This document shows positions 34,701 through 46,700 of a stretch of DNA of 64,000 nt, one piece after another. The notes beneath the pieces were generated by a model. That model was not told the origin of the DNA, ran no database searches, and was given only the letters and a program-made list of their open reading frames with translations. The translations under genes and the position numbers were made by a program. Source of the DNA: Kryptolebias marmoratus (lineage: Eukaryota > Chordata > Actinopteri > Cyprinodontiformes > Rivulidae). The stretch spans positions 13,175,868 through 13,239,867 of the forward strand of contig NC_051431.1 in assembly GCF_001649575.2 (NCBI RefSeq), given 5' to 3'. Numbering within the stretch: the stretch's first letter is position 1; the number at the start of each line of letters is the position of its first letter.

Positions 34701-37700
34701 TATGAGTCAGTCTTGAAATATCTTTTGTGCACACCTGATTTAAACTGTAGACATTTTTTATCTTTATGCAACCAAACTGCAAGCAAATTGTTGTGTAACC
34801 TCTGCTTTCAGAATAAAGAGGTATCATGCACTACTCTGCAGTTTCAATTTTGAAGGTCAGCCTGCATGGACTTGTTTCTATATTTTACAGACACTACAGT
34901 GTCCTTATGTTCCTGAAATAATGTTGTAAAGCATTTTACAATATGTTGTGAAAATATATGAAGTAAGGAAGATGAGGGCTCAAGTTCAGCCAAACTAATG
35001 CAAATAAAATCCAAAACAACTTAACAGATGCTTTACTTTTATTATATTCAGACAATACTAACCAGTATATAGTAATATTCAATATCACTTTTGACATATT
35101 TAGTTTAGACAGCAGTAGCTTTATGAAATTTAGCATTTTTTTCCCCACACAATTGTGGTAGTAATTTATATAAAACCCAAACTTTCAATAAAAAAATCAA
35201 ACCGTCCGTAGTCAGTTCACTTGACTTTAGATGAAAGATGAAGGTGGAAGAATAAGATGGGAAATCTTTAGAGAATGTTTTGATACTAATAAATAGTTTA
35301 AGATTGTGTTTTTCACATTTTTTTTATTTGTTTGTTTTGTTTTGCTTCAAGCGTTTTCTGAACTTTTTGAGGACAAAGATTTTTTTTCCAGCATGATTGC
35401 AGAGTTTGATTCAGGTTTTAGATTAAACTTGACTGATGTCATTTTTAAAGTTATTGTTTATTGATTTGTTTGTGGAGTTTTGGAAAATTGAAGTATAATT
35501 TAAACTGTGTTTCAGCAACATTAAAAGTAAAAACTAAGTAATTAAAAAAAAAAAAACTAAAAATATGTTATTCTTGTGCTTTGAATTATTTCCTATATAA
35601 AGCATTTACTATATTCCTGTAAACATTCTGTTTTTGAAGAAAGAAAAGCTTGTAGGTCACTATTAAGATACCAGTGTTTATTTTTATATGAATGTGTGTC
35701 TGCTTTTGCCCAAATTCATAGAAGACAGCACAACAAAAACAACCTTTTGATGTATAAATTACATCACCACTTTGAGCTGCTGGACTGATAAAAGCCAACA
35801 CTTTTATCTGTGAGGGAAATCTGAACTTTTGCAACACAGTATCATACGGGTGGACACTGAAATGCGCTAAAGCCATGGAAAGTGATTCTAGATTATGTCC
35901 CTTTTGTGATTTGTATTCACAAGAAACCAGCAAGCTGCCACAACTCAGATGAATAATATCTACATGTAAATGTGGTTGCCATTCCTCTCCTGCAGGCTTG
36001 GGACATTTGTTTACAATACACAAAAACAAAAATCAGTCATGATATTATTCAGATTAACTAGATTTTATTTTACAAATGTAGGAGTCATTTGCATCCTAAT
36101 GCAGTTCCTGCTAGAAGAGCTGGAATTGTCTCCATGTGTCCATGGTGGACATTTGTTTTGCACATGGATTCAAAATGAAAGATCAACCAAGTAAAAAAAA
36201 AATTGTTAAAATATACATGGCACAAATCCATAATCTGAAAATTTTGCAAATGTCATGTTCTAGGTATTATAATATATATTTCTGGAGCTCAGTATTACAC
36301 AATTATTTCCAAGAAATTTAAATTTAGAATCCATCTTCTCATGCTTTTCAAAAGAACAGCTTCCTTAGTGGAACCACTTCCTGCAGCTCCAGCTTCCACA
36401 GGTTATTTTTTGAATTGATTTTTAGGGCTGTTATATGGATCAATACTTTTAATGATATTGAGTCAGTATGGTCAAGAGGTCACTGTAAGAGGCAAAGCCT
36501 TGACAACTATTTCAGCTATCTAAACTGTTGTCTTTAGCTGCTGGATGAACTATTTTCTCTTTTTCCTAAATATATCTTAGGACTAGTGATGGACGATCCA
36601 ACTCTATTCAAGGATCCTAGTCATTTGGCTCAACTCACCAAAAAGAGTCAGCTGTTTTGACTCTCATATGGCTCTTTACTACATCTTGTGAGGAGCTATT
36701 TGGGAGCTGAAAGAGTCACCTCCTTTGAGTGAGCTGAGCCAAATGATCTGGATCCTAAAAAAAAGCACCAGAATCAGTCACTGCTTAAGATTGAATGTAC
36801 CGTAGGTTCACAGCACAAAATGTTATAATTTCACTAACTAAAGAAATCTAATCAAACAATGGAAATGAATAACTGTAGTAATTGTAGTATCATTACAACA
36901 ATTTTCTTTGCCAGTTCTTCAATATAACATCAAATATGTTACTGATGACTTCTCCATAATTTCTTTATGGTAAAACCGTGATGTTGACAGACAATACTAA
37001 CTTCGACAATTAAAAAAAACACACAAAAAAACCCCCACAAAGGATTTAAATGGTCAACTTTAAAGCAAGAGTTCATGAGTTCCAAATGAGTCCTGCACTA
37101 CATTTTCTGCAGTTCTTTAATTTTGCACTTCCGACTTTGGAAGTATCTCCTAACAGCAGTATCTCATTGGGCTGCAACTGTTGGCAACTAGCTGGTGAAT
37201 GGCATTCCATAAATTTAAGAGTGCTACAGCATACAAAGCAGGCTGAGGTGTTTGTATTGTGGGTAGAGGTGGACAATGGAATAATGTTCACAACCTGGAA
37301 TACAATTTTACAAGTTGTGCACACAAAAATAAGCCATGATTTTCCAAAACTGACCACTCTAAATGCAGACATACAGCTCACTAGTTGCTTGGTCGCAAAC
37401 ACTCAGAATTCATTGAGACAACAATAGAAAATTTGCCAATTTTCTTGCATATTTGAGTTGCCAACAGTTGCAGTCCAGTGTATTACCCTTTCTCTTTGTT
37501 TATTGATTGTGGTGGGATGAAATCAAATGCAACAGACGAGGAGGAAGATTCAGGATAAAAACTGTGAGTAGGAAGAGGTGTGCTGATTAGCCAGCTAATG
37601 TGAAAGGGTCTGGAACCAGAGATTACTGAAGATGTCAAGAGGCTATGGCCAGAATTACAGGAACAGAACAAAAACTCAGCCTCAACTGATTCACTAAAAG

Positions 37701-40700
37701 TGTATTGTCTATGATTTGCTTTCTTTTGTAGTTGAAAGTCAAAATTCAAAGCCAAATACATCTTTATTGGACTAAATGCTCGTAAAATTAGCGTTTACAG
37801 TTTCATCAACAACCTTTTGTCTTTTGCACACCTGTTCTACGAGTGTTCATGAGATTATTCACGTTTGTTTGTTAGTTTTTTTCAAAATTGCTGCACGTTA
37901 ATGGAGGTATTTATGTTTATAACCCTGGAACATCTGGTGGCCACTAATTAGAACTGGAAATGTTTCACTTCCAGATTGTGTGCAGTCTCAAATTCATGTC
38001 GGGAAAGTCTTTTAGTTTGTAAATAGACACGTGGACCTTGATGGTCATGCACTGAAAGGTTGCAATTCCTTTTTGTTGTTCAGAAGCTAAACACTTCCAT
38101 TGATTTCCATGCTGCAAACATGAGCAACCGACCTAAACAGTCTGTGCAATGGCCGACTCACCGATCAATGCTGATGGCACAAAGATTGAGGATGCTCGCT
38201 GTACACATCATCACATCGAGAGTGACAAAGATGTCACAGTGGATCTTGCTAAAGCGCCATTCTCCCACAACCTAGAGAGGAAAAACACGAACAAATTGCA
38301 GTTTACAGCAAACATCAACAAAACAAAGCCACTACATTTGCCTGGCGGAGACAGCTTCTTGACAGGAATATTATGTTTCGCTGTTGAACAGAAATGCAAC
38401 TCTGTCAAGCATTTCTGTATATTTTGTCAAATCATTTCCACACTGGTAACACAAGAAGAGGAAATGAAAACCAAATGCAACTTTAAGAAGAAAGAAAGAG
38501 ACTATGTCCACAACAAACCACACATCTTATATTGGACATACTGGCAGATATTTATCACCTCCTGAGCTGGGTGATAATGTGAGTGTTTGTGTGGGTGTGT
38601 GTGCGTGTGTTTATGTCTGTCTGTCTTGCAAAATATCTCATGGACCACTGAACAGACTTTCAGAAAGTAATCACTGAATGTACATCTACAATTGATACAC
38701 TTTAAGCAATTAAAGTTGCCACAATTGCCACACTTTAGCAACCAGAAACATGACTGTAATTCAGTCAATTTTACAGAAATTGAGCTCAAATTATGTGTGA
38801 TACTTACTAAACATCATCCTCAACACCTACTCCTACTAATGTGTCAGATTTGTATTTATTATTGTAATATGTAGTGGAATAGGTTCAGTCTGTGAGCTGT
38901 TAGTTGTTGACCACTGCTGTAGAATTGGTATTCTGAAATTACAGATCAAATTACACCCAACTAAGCTGACATAAAGTCCTAGCTGCTTCTTCCAAAAGCT
39001 ATGTAGAAAATAAAAGAGATGTTTGTGTCAAAGGCCATCTCCTGCCTCTCTGCAGATGATTATTTTTGTCCCCAGACTTGTCTTCATAAAATTATGCTCC
39101 ATCATTTATGATATGGGTGGTGACATTACACTACAGTGACTGCTGAATAATCTGACAGAGCAATGACTGCCATTTTCCCTCCCACTAGTTCTCCTCTCTT
39201 CTCTTCCTCTCTCTTTATTGTTTCAACCTTTTGCACCTGACATCAGCCTTCCTGCCTCTGGAAACAAGCATTTTGTTCTTTGCAACCACATTCTCGTATG
39301 CCGTCACTCAGTTGCTTGTTTTTGATTTGTTAGATGTCAGTATGCACTCCTCTCAAAAGTTCCTCCAAAGCAACATCAGCGCTATCGTCGAAAACAACTT
39401 TGATATTTAAAAATCAAAAAACTCAAAAGAGCTGGAAACTTTCATAGGTGTCATGGTTACACAACACAATGATAGAAATATCTGTTGAGGAAAAAAAAGT
39501 TTAGTTTTTTTTTTTTATTGCACATTGCCCCAAGCAGTTGACTCACAGCAAATGTACCATTCCAAAGGTTCAAATCTTTGACAAGATGACTGAGGGATCT
39601 AAAACTTCCAAGTTTATAGTGTAAGTTATATTAGTCATAAATGATTCAAAGTTTAGCAACCTTCTAATTTGATTTCTGACATATTGAAAATGCAAAAAGA
39701 TTGTCTGAAGGGCTTTAGAAAATGATCTCCTGAAGTTGAAACGAGTTTAACCACTCAGCTCTTTTTTTTTGACACAAATTTCTGTTTCAGACAACATAAT
39801 AATAAAAGCCACCCATGAAATCAAATGACATTTATTGAAGAAACGTCTAAAGTGAAAAATATCAAAACAGCTAAACATCATTTGTCTTTATTATATATCA
39901 GAACTAGAATTACAAATGACAAATATTATTCACGCATTGAAATGTTGAATGTTTATTACTATTGAGAGAAAATAAATAACATATTGATGCAAACCCTTTG
40001 GTAGCCATATGTTCATATTTTATTTAGGTTTTCCGTTATCTCAGTGAGACTGCTGTACAACTGTAATGCATTTATGAAAATTACATTTTGAATGCTTCAT
40101 GAACATCATATTGTGAAAGCAAATATTGATAAGATCTACTGTTATTTTTTTGAAAGGCTAAGTGCCAACAAACAAATGTCTGGTAAACTGCAGTCATAAT
40201 GTCTTATAATTCTTGAAAAACTTCAAAGCAATAGTTCAGGTCTTTGGAAAGGTTATGGACAATTAATATTTTACCTGTTGTGGAAAAATGAGATAAACTA
40301 TAGGGTTATGGAGATGTCAAGTATGTACCATACTTGACAAAGCTGTTGCATCAAATGAGGACATTGCGCCTGTTCACAGTTTAATGTTAGGTCATGATGC
40401 CATTTAAATCGGGGGTGGCCAAACGATATGGCCTCAGAGTTATGAATTGGCTGGTGGCCCTTTTTGTGTCCTACTGATACCTTTTGTTCAAATGAGCACT
40501 CTGACAATCTGAAGGTGGACAAATCCTGCCGTTTGGATCAGTTGTATCCCGGAAATGTTCTGGTTGACATTTCTTTTGTGATAAATTGATTAAAAAAAAT
40601 CAACAAGCTGGGTCTTCCTGTCTCCCTTTCCTTTTCGCCATGACAACTTGAAGGCAGCAGTGGGATCTGTCTTGCCTCAGATTGTCAGAGAAGGCTCGTT

Positions 40701-43700
40701 TGAGCAAAGCGTATCAGTAAGACAGATAGGGCCACCAGCCTCACAATAACTGGGAGGTAGTATCACTTAGAGGGCATCATGACTTAACAATAAACTGCTA
40801 ACAGATGAGAGTGTGGACTTCTAAGGTCTCAAGTTTTGAATTTCTATTCATAAGATCTGAACTGTTGCTTTAGAAGTAACTTCATTAATTAGCTATCAAG
40901 AATGCAAACTGACATTAGCAGTGCACTTTTCTTCTGCTGAGCAGCTTACTTAGTATGGCAGTTGGCAGGAAAAGACACAAAACACGATTTCAAAATCAAT
41001 CTGTTCAAAGTCTGCAGAGCTTGGGCTGTACATCAGGCTGCTGTCTGGAAAACAGCCACTGTGGTTGTCTTGTGTTTAAACTCTAGTGTCAAAACTTCAT
41101 CCAAAAGTTGTTTTCAATGATGAAATATAATTGTTTGTATGAATAGTTGCTCTCCATATATACAGAAATTCCGCTTCCTCAGTTGGGGGTTATATTTTTT
41201 TTCTAGGCTCTTAATCCAAAAAGATCGACTCTGCATCATGGCACACTAAGTAGCTTTTCTAGGCTTTTGTACAAATTTAGTGTAAGTAGCTACACCACAG
41301 ATTGGTTTTATGAAAAAGAAGTACTGCATGCTCTAAAAAGAGCTACTGTAAGGTCATCTGTGCACAATTGAAAATGCTATGCCTGTATATTAGCTTGTTC
41401 AACTTAGAACAATAATATTGCACATCATCATTTTTACATAGATCATACCTGATTATGTGGTCCATGTATCTAACTTTATGCACCAGACTTAGTTTTGTTG
41501 CTGTTTTTAGTGTTATGAGAAATACCTGGAAATATGGTTTTAACGATAGGCATTATACAGTTTTTAGAGATTTGTTATCTCTGTCCTGCTGAAATAGCAT
41601 GCATTTCAGTAAGAAGTGGGAACAAAGATGTTTAGAGAGGCTCTGCACAATGTTTTTTACTTGAATGTTACAAATATAGTATACAGGTATAAATGACATT
41701 AAAGCACAAACTAGTATGACCGATGACTGTATTTCAAACAAACAAAGATGCACCCTCTATATGTGTCAATATAGGGCTTACTTTAAGTGTTATTGATCAG
41801 ACACACAAAGTCATGGCAGGAGACTTTACAGATTTTTCATTAACATCATAGCAGGATGTGTTTAGATTCAGAGCCATCAAACTGCCCCATCACCTGTCTC
41901 CTGTCTCCAGATTGAAACACAAATTGCATATCAATCATCAAGTCTGGCAGCAGTAACCGTATTCCTAAAATAGTCCTAAACACTCAGTAAGGGTGTATGA
42001 CTTGCATTCAAACAGCTGTTTATTATTGCTGTTTTTTCCCTTTGACTCTGACTAGATTATTATAGCTTTAACAGAAAATTATTAACTCTGACATAAGAAG
42101 ATATTTTGAGACAATGTCCATTCTCTACATTTGATTCCTGCCAAAAAACCTTAGTCTTTTTTTCTCTCAGGAGATTCTTTTTAGATGCCTGTTATGTGGA
42201 AAAAATGCAAAGATGTAGACCAGAGTCACATTAGAAATCTGAATGTTAATTAATATTCGTTTTTTTGTTTATTGCTTTTTCAGAAAGGTTATCAGAAACT
42301 TGCTTTATGGGTCAAGAGCGTGTGCTGCAGGAGACAAGAAAGTATAATTTATTTAGGTATATTTCTGCCACCTTGGATTATGCAGAGTTTGCCTTCCAGA
42401 GGCTCTAATAATCAGTGACACTTGAAAAGAAAACCTCTCGTAATTAATGCTAATTTAGCATTTAATAATAAAGGGCAAGCTGAATGCCCTGCCCACTCTC
42501 TGTGACTAAGTTATGCTCCAACATTATTAACACAAGAACCTCAGTCATGGACACGGTCACTGACACGAGAACTGAAATGAAACCCTATGTCTGCACATAG
42601 ATAAAGGCAAATAAAAAGTCTGTGTCTGGTGCAGAGAAAGGCCTGTCTATGGTCCAGTAAAAACAAGATAAACACTGTGGTCTGAAGCGTTCTTTTGATT
42701 TGTTTGTACAAAGTCAAGCACAATTTAGACAGTGTCTATGTGTGAAGAATTATATGAGTAAACATAAAACATAAAAGTTGAAGTTCAGGTTATTTCAAAA
42801 CTGCAGGATACCGTTCCACAAAATGATGCAAACTTTGTGACAAGCTCAAGTGTCATTTCACCCACTTCCAACAAATAATTTCAAACTTGCATGCTTTTAT
42901 ATCAGTCCAACTCCGCCCTAACTCAGTTTACTCCTCTTCATTTTACCAGGAGGCTTGACAGCTTAAGAGGGACTTGCCAAAATCAGATTATTAGCATCCT
43001 ACTTTAAATACTGGGTAATCCATTAAGACTTTGATAAACAGCCAGTATTTAGATCTAAGAAGATATTTTTAGGAAGCCATCAAAAGAAGATCTCATTAGC
43101 AAGACAGGTTTTTCACATGTAATCCCATGTGGGAAAACATGTGACCACGTGCAAATAACACAAACATGTTAAAAATGTTCCAAAATCACATGGGATCTCT
43201 GTGCAGAGATAAGTTTCACAAGTTGATTTAACGTCTTTTTTTATATGGTTGTGAGGTTTTTTTTTGTAAAGAACGCTTCAAAACATTGGCACGCGGAGCA
43301 CCGGGTGATATGGATTTCTTCAAGGAATTCTAGTTTCACTAATACTATAAGACAGTGGTTCTCACACTTTTCATGCAGTACCTCTGTCTGAAGAATAAAA
43401 AAAAAGTTTCAAACAAACAGGTCTCTCTTTATTTCTTACAGTTCCATGTAATTTCATCAGCAAAGTATTCAACAATATATTCTCTTTGTCTTTGGGCTTT
43501 GGCATTTGATCAGTGCGACCATGTCCTGTTTCTGATTTGAAGTGTCTGCCTAGACCATGACACAATTACTACATAACATCACTATTTTGTTGCCAAAATA
43601 AATGTAGTCTGAACATAATAAATGTATTACTAAATCTGCTGAATGTAAGAAATGTCAGCCAGCAAGTGATTTCCTGTATTCCTTTGATGCTCTAATACAC

Positions 43701-46700
43701 ATTTTCGTTTTCAAACATTATGGATACAATAAAGTTTGGTTTATTTGACAGGTCATCCATTATTTAAGGTGACACCTTTAGCTACCAGCAAGCTTTTCTC
43801 TCTCATCTCGTCATCACTTCTATCTGCGCCTTGCACCAGCAGACCGATAAGGACTGGACTCACTCTCTGTTGCCCTGTCTTTTTTTGATTCATATTGTAT
43901 TCTGTTTACTTTGGAAGTCAAATCTCAGATCGATTTGCTCACGTTCCAGCTGCAAGTGTTTAAACCAGCAGCATAGCTAATTGTTGCACTTAGCAACCAG
44001 TCTAACTATTATTAGACTGGTTGCTACAAGCCAATAAATATGTCAACACAGCAACAACATAAGGAGTACAGTTCTACTGTATGTCTGCAACTGATTTTAT
44101 GAGATACAACCCAACAGCAATGAAAATAAAAAAAGGTTATTACTGCAGGTATCACAGCTTTTTATGCGCAAGGCAGACATTTTTTATCTTGAGGTCAGGG
44201 TTGCAAGAATCTCCGACTTTCCAACTTAAAATTCTGACAAGGGGTGTTTTCCAGTTGGGGTTTTCAACTAGGAACATGGAAAATCAAACTTCCAAGTAAA
44301 AATGGATTGCACGATTACAACAATAAAATCACAGTATTGTTTACTGAATTTTGCAAAAACGATTTTGAGATGCACCATTTAAAGTGTCCACAACTGTTCC
44401 ACCTGCAACATTTTCACTACTGAAAATAACAATTTTGTCTCACTGTAGGAACTACAGGACTCATTTGTTCCAACCCAGGCTCACAAATTCCATTAATTAA
44501 TTTTAATTTCATTAAGACGGGCACAATCATTTTTGCGTAATCTGACTTGCAAACAGACAAATCAGCACATGTCACAGGTAATATGCCTTTATAATCTGCT
44601 GTTGTTTGTGTTCTTCAGTAATTAAAAAAGCCTATAGCACCCTGGCAAACTTACTCCTACTGTCACATGTAAAACTGTGGTTCTAGCATTCACCACATAT
44701 CCATAATACTTGTCTTCCTAAGCCAAGCAGAGTCGTCATCTTAGTTTGATTTCATCTTTTCCCACCCCACATCCAAGTGTCCTTGGGTAAATGTGAGTGT
44801 ATGGGAATCTTCTGAAGTAGCTTCTAGTGCCAAAGTGCTTTGAGAGGTTAATGAGACTAGAAAAGAGCTACTATACTAATGGTTCTCAAACTGTCGTACA
44901 AGTACCATTGGTGGTACTCAGAATCTTTCTAGTGATACTTAGAAGAAATTTTAGTAGCCTATCAACTTTTTACAAGTAAAAAAAAACAGACTTAGTAAAC
45001 ATCAGAAGAAGCTGATCTGTGATGTAAAGCTAGAGACAACAAAAAAAGAAAAGTGACTCAAGCAAATTACAATTTTGTCTCCAAATGGAAACTACTGAAA
45101 CAAAAAATACTGCTATGGAGATATTTTGAGAAAAACCTGTGGAAACAGCACACAATGGATAACCAATGTGCTAGTGGACACTTAAGCAGCACCAGGGAGG
45201 TCTCTATTGAATCTGCTAGCAACAAAAAGTGCAAAACAGCAAGGAAATTTGATTCAAGTTATCTCATATTTGCATTTCAAATACTGAGCAGGAGAAGAGC
45301 AGATACAAGTATATTATTGTAAGCACGTACTGCTGTTTTTTAATGTCTTGGAAAACATAGTAACTTTTGTGGTGATACTCATTCTAAAAACTTTGAGAAC
45401 TACTGAGTTATATAAATGTAGTTAATTTACTATTTAAAAAGTTTTTAACATCTGCAACTAAATAACAATTTTTTGTTTGTTTGTTTGTTTGTTCGAGAAG
45501 GTGGTGAGCTATCATATGGAGCTTCTGTTAACAATACAAGTCCTGCTTTTATGATAAGCTTTGAAGTGGTCCCCCTCTGTGAGTATCCTGCTGCTCACAA
45601 CAACAAAGAAAACAAGTAAATAAATATGATAAAAACACTGCTGTGAACAAGCTGATCCACCCTATTCCACAAAGCACCACAAGATAAGAAAGATATATTT
45701 CCGATGGAGGACTAACAGAGTGTGATGAGTGTGTCCTAATGTTGATCATGGACACGAAAAATCACAGGCAGGCAGGCCAAGACAACCTTCTATGAATGCA
45801 TTGTAATTTGATCAGAGTGATGGTCATCATGACTCACTGAAAGACAGGCGGATTAGAGTCCCCATCTTAAATGGCCCTTTTTCTACATCAGAGAACATGT
45901 TCTAAAGCCTAATGGTCTGAAATAACTGTAGGACAGTGTATTGATACTAAAAATGAGTAAAAATAGAAAGATACTTTTCCTTCCCCCTGTTATTTATATG
46001 GTCAGTTAGTTATGATTTTATGCTTGACCAATGTCTGAATGTGCTTTTAAGTGGTGGTTGTTGGCTGAGACTGATGTATATTTTAAAAAGTACAGGTTAT
46101 GCTACATTGGTTTGAACACAAGATGATGAATCCAGGAAGTGGGAAGAAATATTCAGAAATGTCGGACTTCTGATAGAACTGGCTGTTCTGACATTTCGCC
46201 GTCACATATCTGCTTCATGATAAGCCTTTGTCCACAGCAAGACGTCTGTTTGCAAGACCCCTGTGAACAATTTAAATTTTGCTTTTGTTTCACCTTAAAG
46301 CTGTGACGCAGAGATACCAATAACTGTAGGCAGTTTTTTTCCTTCAAACCTTTTTTTAACAATAGTTTACTGGCACCAGATTTCAAAGAAGTGCATTTCA
46401 TATACACAACATGCTTTTCTTCATTTTAACCTCTTCATAAAATGTTGTGTTTTAAGTTCATTTCCTTTAACAACATACTTTCATTCTAATACATGCTTTT
46501 ATTCTAATGTTTCACAAACAATATTCACAGTAATGATGCTGAAGATGAAAACAGTTGTTCCAGTTTATTGCTAAACTGAAAGTCTGCTGGATGTCTGTTC
46601 ATCTGTCATTTTATTATCTTTGTTTTCTACACTCAGAGAAAAAGGACTACACAGAGAATAAGGAAAGCATGTTTGTCACACTAGTCATGTCAGGTTTTAT

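Noticed and set aside
43353..43400. CAGTGGTTCTCACACTTTT, possible start of a hAT element
   Set aside because: No matching inverted end found within about 600 nt, so not called as an element.
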